Shown here piece by piece: positions 18,263 through 27,380 of a stretch of DNA of 64,000 nt. The DNA is taken from NCBI GenBank assembly GCA_934481515.1, contig CAKSPO010000002.1, positions 10,866 to 74,865 of the forward strand, written 5' to 3'. Position numbers and translations under genes: made by a program. Source of the stretch: an uncultured Eubacteriales bacterium. GTDB lineage: Bacteria; Bacillota; Clostridia; Oscillospirales; CAG-272. The notes beneath the pieces are model-generated. The model was not told where the DNA came from, did no database searches, and saw only the letters and a program-made list of their open reading frames with translations. Position 1 is the stretch's first letter, and the number at the start of each line of letters is the position of its first letter.

Positions 18263-20317
18263 TTAATGTTCATTGGGTACGTCCGTAAGATCTTCCGAGT
18301 AGTTCTCCGCCGGAAGCGCGGGGTCGAACGGCGAGCCGCCGTCCTCATAAAATTTCCCGAAAAATTCGATATACTGAAGTCTTGCCGCGTGCACAAAGGT
18401 GCCGAGCAGGTTGATGGCAATGTTCAGAACGTGACCGAGGATCATGACAATCAGCATGAAAATGAAGCCGATGGGGCCGCTTGTCCCAAGCCCCGTCATC
18501 ATGTTGATCACCTGCGCGATAACGCCGGCAACCAGACCCAGCGCCAGAATCCGGGAGTAGGACAACAGATCCGACGCAAAGCTGATCAGTGAGTACCAAC
18601 CGCCAAGTCCCTTGGAAAGCCAGCCGAAAAAGCTTTTCTCGCCCCATCCCTTCAAAAGCAAAATCAGGACAAGTCCTGCAAAGAACAGGTAAAGTCCGAT
18701 GCCCGAAAGGCTTGAGAGCATCTGCCGTGTCTGCTCCGTAACGCTTGCAGGATTGCTGACCACCATGTCAATGGCGGCGCTCGGCGCCATCAGGTCAATG
18801 CCGGCAAAGAGAACCCAGTACGGCAGAGTGATGCAGAGCGCCTGCATCCGGTTGCCCTTTTTCCATGTTTCCACCATATTGATCGCCATACCAGCCATCA
18901 AATGAATCTGACCGACGGCAAGAGCCACCACCAAAAACGCAGTGGATGCGTTGATCGGGTTGAACAGGAGTCCGTTGGCAAAGAAACTTCCGACCGCGGT
19001 GGTTTCCGCGTAGCCATCCTGATGATAAATGAAGCTGTTCATAATCGCGGTGGGAAGGTTTCCGAACCAGCCTCCGAACAATACACCCATCAGCATACAG
19101 GAAATTCCGCAGTAGCCGAACATCAGAAGCATCCGGCGCATGCCCGGCTTCGGATTGAGCAACCGGACACCTCCGAAGCATCCGATGACCATCAGAAGTC
19201 CGTAGCCGACATCCGCAAACATCAGCCCGAAAATCAGAAAATAGAAGATACTCATAATGACCGTCGGATCATAGGTTCCGTACTTGGGGTAGGAATACAT
19301 TCCGATGACCCATTCAAAGGTCTGGGAAAACTTATTGTTTTTCAGGAGAACCGGAACGTCGTCCCCTTCCTCCGGATCCGTCACCTCGCAGGCACACTCA
19401 AAGCCGGAAAGGGCTTCGGCAACCGCATCCAGCATCGTCTCCGGTGTCCAGCCTGCCAGCACCGCGCAGTTGCGGGTGCGAAGAAGCTTCTGCTTCTGTT
19501 TGCCGACATTGACCGTTGTCTCCTCGATATCCGAAAGGACTTCCACATCATCAAGGTTGTCCGCCAGCGCCTGCAGCGTATCAATCAGATGCGCATTCTC
19601 GTTTTCCAGTTCCGCCTGACGTGCTTCCAAACGCTGATATTCCACCTCTGCGGTGGTCTCTACCTGCGGAAAGCCCGCTTTGACAAAACCGACGGATGCC
19701 AATGCCTGTCCGACCGCTTCGCTGTCGCCATTGTAACAGGAAACCGCCAGATAATAGGCATTCTTTTCGGTCAGAACCGGCTCGACATACGCACCGGCAT
19801 CCTCCAGAATCCGGCAGATCTCTTCCTCCGGCATTCTGCCCGGAACGCTTCCGAGAAGCAGTTCTGTGTGCTCGGTTCCCGCCACACTGAGCGGCGCGTC
19901 ATATTCCAGCCACGGCATCAATGCCGTCATCTCCGCTTCATTCCGGGCGCTTTCCTTGGAAATGTCGTCCATTGCTTTGCGGGTCTCTTCCGTTCGCACC
20001 ACCGTTTCCCATGCACGCGCGTCCCGCCCGTCCTCGATGAACTTCGCACGGTCTACGTGCTGTACCCGCCGGGCAAAGCTGAATTTCCGTTGGGAATACT
20101 TACACAACAGGGGCATCGCCGCCCGGATTGCCGAAAGGCGCTCCCGCGCCTCGGCATCGCTGTGATCCGTCTCAAACCGTTCCAGTGCAAGCGTGTTTTC
20201 TCCGGCAGGAACGCTCCGGATGTCCACGCAGCGCAGCTTCATCAGCTTCCGGATGATTGCGTCCGCATCCGTACTGTAGGCAAGGACGGTCAGCTTTTTC
20301 ATTTTGCTTACCGACAT
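18263..20317 (-). CDS. atpI: V/A-type ATPase membrane subunit I (a-subunit)
   Basis: This subunit forms the ion half-channels next to the K ring. The 684-residue protein has a cytosolic N-terminal half with coiled coils (residues about 90-110 and 215-260) and a C-terminal half with about seven or eight membrane helices. Typical segments are YDPTVIMSIFYFLIFGLMFAD and SYSRILALGLVAGVIAQVIN; the arginine in SYSRILAL is the expected essential residue. It overlaps the upstream subunit gene by ten bases. Confidence 0.95.
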   Translation of the reverse strand: MSVSKMKKLTVLAYSTDADAIIRKLMKLRCVDIRSVPAGENTLALERFETDHSDAEARERLSAIRAAMPLLCKYSQRKFSFARRVQHVDRAKFIEDGRDARAWETVVRTEETRKAMDDISKESARNEAEMTALMPWLEYDAPLSVAGTEHTELLLGSVPGRMPEEEICRILEDAGAYVEPVLTEKNAYYLAVSCYNGDSEAVGQALASVGFVKAGFPQVETTAEVEYQRLEARQAELENENAHLIDTLQALADNLDDVEVLSDIEETTVNVGKQKQKLLRTRNCAVLAGWTPETMLDAVAEALSGFECACEVTDPEEGDDVPVLLKNNKFSQTFEWVIGMYSYPKYGTYDPTVIMSIFYFLIFGLMFADVGYGLLMVIGCFGGVRLLNPKPGMRRMLLMFGYCGISCMLMGVLFGGWFGNLPTAIMNSFIYHQDGYAETTAVGSFFANGLLFNPINASTAFLVVALAVGQIHLMAGMAINMVETWKKGNRMQALCITLPYWVLFAGIDLMAPSAAIDMVVSNPASVTEQTRQMLSSLSGIGLYLFFAGLVLILLLKGWGEKSFFGWLSKGLGGWYSLISFASDLLSYSRILALGLVAGVIAQVINMMTGLGTSGPIGFIFMLIVMILGHVLNIAINLLGTFVHAARLQYIEFFGKFYEDGGSPFDPALPAENYSEDLTDVPNEH

Positions 20318-20628
20318 TTGGACGACAGCCCCCTGAGAACAATTTTTTCAGCACTCTTTTTGCGCAATCCGGCTTCACGCTTCAGCTCTTCCACCTCTTC
20401 CGCTCCGCCCTCGGCAATTCTCTCATCCATCGCAACGGTTCTCTCCCGAAGCTGCGCCATCATTTCCTGCGCCTGCTGTCTGGTCTCCGCCTCGGTCTGC
20501 GCACAACTCTCCCGTCCGAGGCGCTCCGCCTCGGCAGTCATCTCCTGCGCTTTCCGGTGCGCCTCGGCAACAATCCGCTCCGCCTCTGTTTCGGCTTCCC
20601 TGATTTTCAGAATGGATTCTCTTGACAT
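20308..20628 (-). CDS. V/A-type ATPase peripheral stalk subunit H/G-like
   Basis: First gene of the ATPase operon. The 106-residue protein (start MSRESILKIREAE, after GGAGGTTTT) is almost entirely one coiled coil rich in Ala, Glu and Arg (EAETEAERIVAEAHRKAQEM and on). It fits the AhaH/NtpF-type partner of subunit E. The final residues LRKKSAEKIVLRGL are basic. Symbols for this subunit vary between species, so none is given. Confidence 0.85.
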   Translation of the reverse strand: MSRESILKIREAETEAERIVAEAHRKAQEMTAEAERLGRESCAQTEAETRQQAQEMMAQLRERTVAMDERIAEGGAEEVEELKREAGLRKKSAEKIVLRGLSSKCR

Positions 20629-20707
20629 AAAACCTCCGTACGGTTCCCCGTCACTCTTGCTTTTCCGGGATTTGCGTCCCGTTCCTGTTTTTCCGCAATT
20701 TATGTTT

Positions 20708-20736
20708 AGTATAGCACATTTGAACGGCAAAAGCAA
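20708..20736 (-). promoter_or_regulatory. Promoter of the V/A-ATPase operon
   Basis: On the minus strand TTGCTT (20736-20731), a 17-bp spacer and an extended -10 TGC-TATACT (20713-20708) lead into the nine-gene operon. The leader is about 75 nt. Confidence 0.75.
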
Positions 20737-20813
20737 TATCTATTTTCTGATTTTTTAACATTTTGGCGAAATTGTCTGCTTTTTTATCAACAACATCGGA
20801 ACTGCCCAATTTT

Positions 20814-21353
20814 TCATTGCTTCAAAGGAATCCGTTTTTCGCAAAACAAAGCCTCCGGCGTTGCATTCCGGAAAAATACAAGCGCTTCTCCTTCCGGATA
20901 GATTCCGTCCGGGCGGAACGGAAGCCCCTTGTAAAGATTCCGCGCATGAAACAGCTCCAGAATCTGTGAAAACGGAAGGATGGTTTCTTCTTCGGTATTC
21001 CATACGTGGGAAATCCTGTGATAGCAATCCCTTGCGTTCTGTTTTCCGTACAGTTTTGCTTCACAAAGAACCGCGCAATACCCCTCCTTTTCGAAGACCT
21101 GCCGGATACGCAGCTGAAACCTGCGGACGCCGAATGCGGATTTTTCCCGCACACTTTCCATTGTCAGAAAGGCGCGCCGCACCTCTTCCCCGTATTTTCC
21201 GGTTGCCCATCGCATGCATTTTTCCGAAAGCCCCCGGTAGTACTCCTTCATTTTTTGACATTCCTGCGGCAGAATCAGTTCGCTCTGTGCAAAAAGAATG
21301 ACCTGATATCCTTCTCTGACCGTTGCATGTGCTTCCACCCGTTCCGGATTCAT
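20814..21353 (-). CDS. Hypothetical cytosolic protein
   Basis: The 179-residue protein begins MNPERVEAHATVREGYQVIL. It has no signal peptide or membrane helix. A repeated theme is aromatic/charged segments such as EYYRGLSEKCMRWATGKYGE and HRISHVWNTEEETILPFSQI. The pattern vaguely recalls DUF3298-type domains, but I cannot confirm this. It is monocistronic, lying between the ATPase operon and a terminator. Codon use matches its neighbours. Confidence 0.65.
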   Translation of the reverse strand: MNPERVEAHATVREGYQVILFAQSELILPQECQKMKEYYRGLSEKCMRWATGKYGEEVRRAFLTMESVREKSAFGVRRFQLRIRQVFEKEGYCAVLCEAKLYGKQNARDCYHRISHVWNTEEETILPFSQILELFHARNLYKGLPFRPDGIYPEGEALVFFRNATPEALFCEKRIPLKQ

Positions 21354-21438
21354 TCTGTATTTTCCCCCGATTCTTTTTTCTTCATTTTATTCTGTTGCAA
21401 GGAAAAATATGTTTTGCTCCGGCTGTATCGGGCAGGAA

Positions 21439-21484
21439 AAGAGGCTGTGAAAAGTATAAAACTCTTCACAGCCTCTTTTTTGAA
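21439..21484. terminator. Terminator of the ACP-MBOAT-SGNH operon
   Basis: GAGGCTGTGAA pairs with TTCACAGCCTC. T-runs lie on both strands, so it can work in both directions. Confidence 0.85.
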
Positions 21485-21507
21485 AAACCACTGTCCGTCT
21501 CCTCCGG

Positions 21508-22020
21508 TCAGTCCTTCCAGTATTGAATTTTTCCGACGCTCCCATCCTCACGGAAGAGGAAGGTCAGGTGCATGCTTTTCCCGGTATAGGTCAGCGATGT
21601 GTCCGTCTGCTGATCCGCGTCTCCGTATGCCTTCGTCACAGCATCCCGCGAAGCACCGATTGCAATTCCCTCCCGGGTCGCGACGGAATCGTCGTATAGC
21701 TCGACCATATAAACATAATCCCGCCCGTCCTTCGGATAGGTCTGAAGCTCAAACCCGCCATAGGTATAGACCTTGTCAAGACCGACGAAAGCGCAGGAGT
21801 TGGACTCACTGTAATCCCTCCACTCTCCGAGCGCCTCCAGAATCGGCGCGGCATCGGCATCCACAGCGATCTCCGTTGTGCCAACCGTCAGCACATAATT
21901 TTTCTTTCCTTCCGGCGGAGTTTCCGCTCCTCTGACGCATGAAGCAAGCGCACACAAAGCACAAAACGCCAGAAGCACTGCAAATCCCCGGAGCATCCGG
22001 GAATAAATTCTGTTTTTCAT
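21508..22020 (-). CDS. Lipoprotein of the MBOAT operon
   Basis: The 170-residue precursor starts at 22020 (MKNRIYSRMLRGF) and has a lipobox CALASC after a hydrophobic stretch, giving a lipid-anchored extracellular protein. The mature part contains VLTVGTTEIAVDADAAPILEA and a C-terminal FREDGSVGKIQYW, which suggests a small beta-rich domain. Its ATG overlaps the stop of the SGNH gene (ATGA), so it is translationally coupled. Its role is presumably accessory to cell-envelope acylation; no family was recognised. Confidence 0.8.
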   Translation of the reverse strand: MKNRIYSRMLRGFAVLLAFCALCALASCVRGAETPPEGKKNYVLTVGTTEIAVDADAAPILEALGEWRDYSESNSCAFVGLDKVYTYGGFELQTYPKDGRDYVYMVELYDDSVATREGIAIGASRDAVTKAYGDADQQTDTSLTYTGKSMHLTFLFREDGSVGKIQYWKD

Positions 22021-23039
22021 GATCCGTTCCTTTCTTTTTCGTAAGCGTCTGCTTTCTCTTCCCACCGCTCCGACAGCGCCGCCTCCTGCCGCCGGTCGGG
22101 AACGCCGTACTGCTCCGCCAGAATTTTTCCGAAATAGGAGGTCAGCTTCTCGGCACCGTAAACATTCAGATGAATGCCGCCGTCGTAGGTATCGGTCTGC
22201 CAGTCAATCCCGATCTCTTCATCCTTCGGGATCAGATTGTAGTAATCCACGCCGTTTTTCGCCGCGTATGCCGCGATCTGTGCGTCCCATTGGTCGTACC
22301 AGTAATACTTCCAGTTGTTTGTCGGTGCCTTGATCAGCACCAGACGGATTCCGTTCTCCTCGCAAAGCAGACGCATCCGCTCCAGATAGTCAAACGAGAC
22401 CTGCGGAAGCGTATAATCGGTCAGTTCGGTTCCCACGCGGTCGGAGGTCTTCGGAACCACCCCGGTCTGCATCAGGTATCCGTTGTGCGATACCCGGTCG
22501 CGGGAGAAAAGATACCGGAAGTCCTCCCCGCCGATTTCCTTCCAGCGGCTGTGGAAGCGCAGAAGCGGGAACACGTAGGACAGAAAGCTTTCCTCCTCCG
22601 TCATGGAAGCGCGGACGGCATCCGCTTTTACAGAGGACCACTTCATGCCGTCCAGCGTCATGCGGTTGTAGGCTTCGTTCTGTGGCTCCCCGTATTTCAT
22701 AGAGAGCACATTGAACACCACCACCTTCGGCGTTTCATAACGAAGCGCATCCTCCAGAAGATAGTAGGACTGCCAGATGAGCTGCTGTGCACTGCCGCGG
22801 ATGCAGGAGGAAATTCCGTACTCCTGCCAGAGCGTCGGCGGCGTAAAGCATTCGTAAACCTCACAGTCCCCGATCAGAAGTACATCGTTGTCCCCGGCGT
22901 TTTCGTAGTATTCCCCCGTCAGTGCACCCTCCCTTGAGGAAGACATATACTTCGGCATCAGGAGCGCCTGCAGAAATGCAAGAAGCAGAACGGTGCCGAG
23001 CAGAACGGCAATGCAGGAAATGATTTTTTTCTTTTTCAT
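22017..23039 (-). CDS. SGNH/DltD-like membrane-anchored acyltransferase partner
   Basis: The 340-residue protein has an N-terminal signal anchor (IISCIAVLLGTVLLLAFLQ). It follows the DltD/AlgX-type SGNH-hydrolase layout: NDVLLIGDCEVYECFTPP holds the block I region with Asp-Cys in place of the common Asp-Ser, and DTYDGGIHLNVYGAEKL holds the late Asp/His block. The start at 23039 is five bases after AAGGA. In MBOAT operons such proteins move an acyl group onto an extracellular polymer. It is preceded by the MBOAT gene and followed by the lipoprotein gene. Confidence 0.8.
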   Translation of the reverse strand: MKKKKIISCIAVLLGTVLLLAFLQALLMPKYMSSSREGALTGEYYENAGDNDVLLIGDCEVYECFTPPTLWQEYGISSCIRGSAQQLIWQSYYLLEDALRYETPKVVVFNVLSMKYGEPQNEAYNRMTLDGMKWSSVKADAVRASMTEEESFLSYVFPLLRFHSRWKEIGGEDFRYLFSRDRVSHNGYLMQTGVVPKTSDRVGTELTDYTLPQVSFDYLERMRLLCEENGIRLVLIKAPTNNWKYYWYDQWDAQIAAYAAKNGVDYYNLIPKDEEIGIDWQTDTYDGGIHLNVYGAEKLTSYFGKILAEQYGVPDRRQEAALSERWEEKADAYEKERNGS

Positions 23040-23057
23040 ATCCATCCTTCAGAAGAA

Positions 23058-24647
23058 TCAGAATTGCGTATAAATGAACTGCGATGCATCATAGCCGATG
23101 CCGTAAGAGCCGAATAGCAGAACCGTTACTGCCAAAAGGCACACGCAGAGACATGCCGCCACCGGACGCGGAGCGATGCGGGAACGAAGAGAGCGTTCCT
23201 TTCCGAGCCGGGTCACAAGGAACACCGTCAGGATCGCACCGAAAAGAACCCCGTAGTCCGTAAGGTCAAGACCGAGCCGTAAAAATCCGCCGCCAAGCAC
23301 CTCGCCGATGTTCGGCGTTGTGAAAATGCTCCCCCACAAAGAGAAGGTCAGCGGAACATCACGGTAGCAATCCAGACTCCGGATCCAGCCCATCAGAAGA
23401 AAGGTCCGGGTTGCCTGAAAGACGCCCCATCCGCGGGAAGCGCAAAGGCGCGGTGCGGCATGGTGGAAACGGTTCCAGAGCGGCTCCAGCTCCCGTGACA
23501 GGAGGATCAGTGCGCAGTTGAGCAGTCCCCAGACAATAAAATTCCAGCCGGCTCCGTGCCACAACCCCGTGAGAAACCACGTAACGATCGTGGAAATATA
23601 GACCGGCAGGCGCATTCCGACCGCACGACCGAGCCGGCGGCAGCCGGATTGCGAAAGCTTCTGCATCGGACCGGAGACCGAGAGCGGATAGAACACATAA
23701 TCGGTAAACCACGTTCCCATGGTAATGTGCCAACGGTTCCAGTATTCCTTGACGGAGCGGGAGGAAAACGGACGGTCAAAGTTTTCCCGCAGACGGATGC
23801 CCATCATCTCGGACAGTCCGATGGTGATATCAATCCCTCCCGTAAAATCTCCGTAAATCTGAACCGAATACAGAAGGATTAACAGCACCACATACGTCCC
23901 GCGGTACTGCTCCGCCCCAACGATCAGCGTGCGGATGGCAATCATCGCCGTGTCTGCCATCACCAGCTTTTTGAAGTACCCCCACATCACACGCAGCAGT
24001 CCCGACCGGAACGCAATACCGTCAAATGCGTGCGGCGCGGTCAGCTGTTCTTCCAGATCTCCGAAACGGCTGATGGGTCCCTGCAGCAGCTGCGGAAAAT
24101 AGGAAACAAACAGCAGCAGCTTTGCCGGATTTTTTTCCGCCCGCGCCTTTTTCCGGTAAACGTCGATCAGATACCCCATCGACTGAAAGGTATAAAAGGA
24201 AATACCGAGCGGCAGAAGGAGCGACGGAACCGAAAAGCGCCCCGCGCCAAACAGTCCGAGGAAGGATTTGACCCCGGAGAGAACAAACGCCGTATACTTG
24301 AGCACCGCCAGCATTCCGAATCCGAGAAAAAGCCCTGCAAGAAGGATGCGGAAGCGCTTTTTCTTCTCTGCGGCGCGGAACGCCTTGCGCTCCGCCTTTT
24401 CCATGGTCGCCCGGTGAAGCTCCACAAACGCATCCTCTGCGTCGGAACGCTTCTGCAAAAGCACTGCGGTCACGTAGGTCACAGCGGCGGTATAGAGCAA
24501 AAAGCCGAAATACTGCCAACCGGAAAGCAGATAAAAAATCAGGCTGGAAACCAGCAGAATCACCCACTGCACCCGCCGCGGCAGAAGAAAATAGAAAAGC
24601 AGGGTCAACGCCGCGAAGATCAGGAAGGAAAACGAGGTAAACAGCAT
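23058..24647 (-). CDS. MBOAT O-acyltransferase, DltB/AlgI-like
   Basis: The 529-residue protein has about ten membrane helices. The MBOAT signature is complete: RPFSSRSVKEYWNRWHITMG, then the catalytic histidine in LTGLWHGAGWNFIVWG. In DltB it passes D-alanine from the carrier protein to the outside; in AlgI-type systems it passes acetyl. The gene starts three bases after the carrier-protein stop, which suits a DltC-DltB pair. The substrate is not determined by the sequence. Confidence 0.9.
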   Translation of the reverse strand: MLFTSFSFLIFAALTLLFYFLLPRRVQWVILLVSSLIFYLLSGWQYFGFLLYTAAVTYVTAVLLQKRSDAEDAFVELHRATMEKAERKAFRAAEKKKRFRILLAGLFLGFGMLAVLKYTAFVLSGVKSFLGLFGAGRFSVPSLLLPLGISFYTFQSMGYLIDVYRKKARAEKNPAKLLLFVSYFPQLLQGPISRFGDLEEQLTAPHAFDGIAFRSGLLRVMWGYFKKLVMADTAMIAIRTLIVGAEQYRGTYVVLLILLYSVQIYGDFTGGIDITIGLSEMMGIRLRENFDRPFSSRSVKEYWNRWHITMGTWFTDYVFYPLSVSGPMQKLSQSGCRRLGRAVGMRLPVYISTIVTWFLTGLWHGAGWNFIVWGLLNCALILLSRELEPLWNRFHHAAPRLCASRGWGVFQATRTFLLMGWIRSLDCYRDVPLTFSLWGSIFTTPNIGEVLGGGFLRLGLDLTDYGVLFGAILTVFLVTRLGKERSLRSRIAPRPVAACLCVCLLAVTVLLFGSYGIGYDASQFIYTQF

Positions 24648-24650
24648 CGG

Positions 24651-24878
24651 TTATTCTTCGTCCAACCGCTGAATGAGCGCATAAATGGTTTTTACATTCC
24701 GGAAATTTTCCGGAATCAGCTCCTCTGCCGGAATGCTGACATCGAAGGTCTGGTTGATCTCGGTCACAAGACGAACCATATCCAAAGAATCCAGCAGTCC
24801 CTCGCCATACAGATCCTCCGCGCCGGCATAATCGGTACCGGGGTGCAGACGATCCAGAATTTCCAACAATTGTTCCAT
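24651..24878 (-). CDS. Acyl/D-alanyl carrier protein, DltC-like
   Basis: The 75-residue protein is a carrier with the phosphopantetheine serine in GLLDSLDMVRLV (about Ser31), close to the DltC pattern. It continues VTEINQTFDVSIPAEELIPE and NVKTIYALI. It is the first gene of a four-gene operon with MBOAT, SGNH and lipoprotein genes. A DltA ligase would be expected to charge it, but none lies in the window. A GGAG site is ten bases upstream. Confidence 0.85.
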   Translation of the reverse strand: MEQLLEILDRLHPGTDYAGAEDLYGEGLLDSLDMVRLVTEINQTFDVSIPAEELIPENFRNVKTIYALIQRLDEE

Positions 24879-24959
24879 TTTTTCGCGCTCCGTTCTGTTT
24901 GATCTGAGAAAAACACCGATGTGCCAAAGGTATTCCGTACCGCATCGGCTGATATTCTT

Positions 24960-24988
24960 ATTATACCTTTTTCGGCATCCGCTGTCAA
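24960..24988 (-). promoter_or_regulatory. Promoter of the carrier-protein/MBOAT operon
   Basis: TTGACA (24988-24983), 17-bp spacer, TATAAT (24965-24960), read on the minus strand. Confidence 0.85.
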
Positions 24989-25052
24989 TCGCAAATGCAG
25001 AAGATTTTTCAAAATATTTCTTCGTTTTCGAAGTACCCGTTTCACAATCGGA

Positions 25053-25094
25053 AAGGAGCGGAAAAACACCCGCAAGGATGTTTTCCCGCTCCTT
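25053..25094 (-). terminator. Terminator of thrS
   Basis: On the minus strand AAGGAGCGGGAAAAC and GTTTTTCCGCTCCTT form a 14-15 bp stem. It lies 60-100 bases after the thrS stop. Confidence 0.75.
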
Positions 25095-25155
25095 CGTTCT
25101 TCCCCGCTCCGGGGGAAAAGAATGAAATCTCTTTTCCGCAAAGCCGGAATTCCGG

Positions 25156-27087
25156 TTATCTTCTCTTTTCCGCGACTTCGACCAGTGCGTCTGCAAGAAA
25201 GGCATCCACCGTTTTGGAGTAGCTCTCACCCGCACGGTTCCGGACAGATACGGTTCCATCCTCTACCTCCTTGGCACCGATAACCAGCATATACGGCACC
25301 TTCTGGAGCTGTGTTGCACGGATCTTGTAGCCGATGGTATTCGAGCTGTCATCCAACTCCACGCGCAGTCCGGCATCGGAAAGCTTCTCCTGGACCTTCT
25401 TTGCATATTCCACATGCTCGTCTCCGATGGGAAGCACGCGCACCTGCTCCGGTGCCAGCCACATGGGGAACGCACCGGCATAGGTTTCAATCAGATATGC
25501 GAGCGTCCGCTCATAGCAACCGAGCGACGTCCGGTGAATGATATACGGCAGCTTCTTTTCGCCGTCGCTGTCGGTATAGTACATGCCGAACCGCTGTGCC
25601 AGAAGCATATCAATCTGGATGGTAACCAGCGTATCCTCTTTGCCGTACACATTGCGGTACTGAATATCCAGCTTCGGTCCGTAGAAAGCCGCTTCGTCGA
25701 TTCCGATGGTGTAGGTCACGCCGAGATCGTCAAGAATCTTGCCCATCGTCGCCTGTGCAACCTCCCACTGCTCACGGGTTCCTTCATATTTATTGTTGGG
25801 GTTTGCGGGATCCCACTGAGAGAACCGGAAGGTGCACTTGTCAAGCAGACCCACTGTTCCGAGAAAATATTTCGCCAGATCCAGACATCCCTTGAACTCC
25901 TCTTCCAGCTGATCGGGACGGAGAATATAATGCCCTTCGGAAATGGTGAACTGCCGCACCCGGATCAATCCGTGCATCTCGCCGGAGTCCTCGTTGCGGA
26001 ACAGCGTGGAGGTCTCGGTCAGGCGCATCGGCAGCTCCCGGTAGGAGCGAGGCTTGTTCAGATAGACCTGATACTGGAACGGACAGGTCATCGGGCGCAG
26101 AGCAAAGCATTCCTTGGTTTCATCATAAGGATCACCCAGAATGAACATTCCGTCAAGATAATGATCCCAGTGACCGGAAATCTTATAGAACTCTCTCTTT
26201 GCCATCAGCGGTGTTTTGGTCAGAAGGCAGCCCTTTTTCTGCTCCACATCCTCTACCCATCTCTGGAGCAGCTGGATGACCCGTGCTCCTTTCGGGAGGA
26301 GAATCGGCAATCCCTGTCCGACCACGTCCACCGTGGTAAAGAAGCCGAGATCCCGCCCAAGCTTGTTATGATCGCGCTTGAGCGCCTCCTCCTGCATCGT
26401 CAGATACTCGTTCAGTTCCTCCTTGGACGGGAACGCAACGCCGTAAATCCGTTGCAGAACTTTGTTTTTCTGATCGCCCTTCCAGTAAGCGCCCGTGCAC
26501 TGCGTCAGCCGGAATGCCTTGACGGCTCCGGTGCTGAACAGGTGCGGTCCCGCGCAGAGATCCACAAACTCGCCCTGCCGGTAGAAGCTGATGACCTCTC
26601 CTTCCGGAAGCTCCTCAATCAGCTGAAGCTTATACGGCTCTTCGCGCTCGGTCATCAGTGCGATTGCTTCCTCTTTCGGAAGTTCAAAGCGCTCGATCTT
26701 CAGGTTTTCCTTGACGATCTTTTTCATCTCCGCTTCCAGAGCCCGGAGAACCTCCGGCGTAAAAGCGGTCTCGGAATCAATATCATAATAGAATCCGTTT
26801 TCAATCGCCGGACCGATGGCAAGCTTTGCCGCCGGATACAGGCGCTTGACCGCCTGTGCCAGAATGTGTGCCGCCGTGTGGCGGAACAGATGCTTGCCCG
26901 CCTCATCCGCGAAGGTCAGAAGGTGCACATCGGCGTCGCTTTTCAGCTCCTGCGTCAGCGCAACGGTTTTTCCTTCCGTTTCCGCGCCGATCACTGCGCG
27001 GTCGATCAGCCCCATCTCTTTTGCGGCGTCATACACCGTTACGGGAGACGCAAACTCCTGTGTTTTTCCCTGCATCGTAATTTTCAT
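25156..27087 (-). CDS. thrS: Threonyl-tRNA synthetase
   Basis: The 643-residue enzyme attaches threonine to tRNA-Thr. Order of domains: TGS (1-60, MKITMQGKTQEFASPVTVYD), editing/SAD domain with HTAAHILAQAV around residue 72, class II catalytic core (RPMTCPFQYQVY; FRNEDSGEMHGLIRVRQF; the motif 3 region IHRTSLGCYERTLAYLIE), then the anticodon-binding domain (WLAPEQVRVLPIGDEH). All motifs look intact. A T-box leader lies upstream. Confidence 0.97.
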   Translation of the reverse strand: MKITMQGKTQEFASPVTVYDAAKEMGLIDRAVIGAETEGKTVALTQELKSDADVHLLTFADEAGKHLFRHTAAHILAQAVKRLYPAAKLAIGPAIENGFYYDIDSETAFTPEVLRALEAEMKKIVKENLKIERFELPKEEAIALMTEREEPYKLQLIEELPEGEVISFYRQGEFVDLCAGPHLFSTGAVKAFRLTQCTGAYWKGDQKNKVLQRIYGVAFPSKEELNEYLTMQEEALKRDHNKLGRDLGFFTTVDVVGQGLPILLPKGARVIQLLQRWVEDVEQKKGCLLTKTPLMAKREFYKISGHWDHYLDGMFILGDPYDETKECFALRPMTCPFQYQVYLNKPRSYRELPMRLTETSTLFRNEDSGEMHGLIRVRQFTISEGHYILRPDQLEEEFKGCLDLAKYFLGTVGLLDKCTFRFSQWDPANPNNKYEGTREQWEVAQATMGKILDDLGVTYTIGIDEAAFYGPKLDIQYRNVYGKEDTLVTIQIDMLLAQRFGMYYTDSDGEKKLPYIIHRTSLGCYERTLAYLIETYAGAFPMWLAPEQVRVLPIGDEHVEYAKKVQEKLSDAGLRVELDDSSNTIGYKIRATQLQKVPYMLVIGAKEVEDGTVSVRNRAGESYSKTVDAFLADALVEVAEKRR

Positions 27088-27160
27088 TTTTCCGTACTTC
27101 CTTTCTCTATATCAGGATAAATCAATTTCTTTCTTGCTCCGGCGTTTCCGCCGCGAAACA

Positions 27161-27352
27161 AAAAACACCCCGCAGGCAGAAAACTGCCTGTTCGGGGTGT
27201 GGATAGCTCCGCACGGTTCCACCCGGACGTTTCACTCTGTTTCGACTCATTCAATTGCGGAAAGCGGTATCTCTCCGGCTCCGTACCCGAACCTCACAGC
27301 GGATTTCCGAACAGGAAAAGCGGTTCGTTCTCTGAAGATACGTTGCGCCGGG
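27161..27352 (-). promoter_or_regulatory. T-box riboswitch controlling thrS
   Basis: On the minus strand the T-box core GGGTGGAACCG (complement of 27214-27224) is followed by a GC-rich terminator stem, ACACCCCGAACAGGCAG with CTGCCTGCGGGGTGT, and a T-run (27165-27200). The 5' part has GTATCT...AGATAC pairing and an AGAGA motif expected for Stem I. The specifier codon was not settled; an ACG (Thr) at 27284-27282 is one candidate. Uncharged tRNA-Thr should stabilise the antiterminator and turn on thrS. Confidence 0.92.
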
Positions 27353-27380
27353 AAACTTGTCTCCCCGTAGAAAAGCGGAT

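Noticed and set aside
25414..27120. A 568-codon frame opposite thrS
   Set aside because: Fully antisense to an intact thrS, with no supporting signal.
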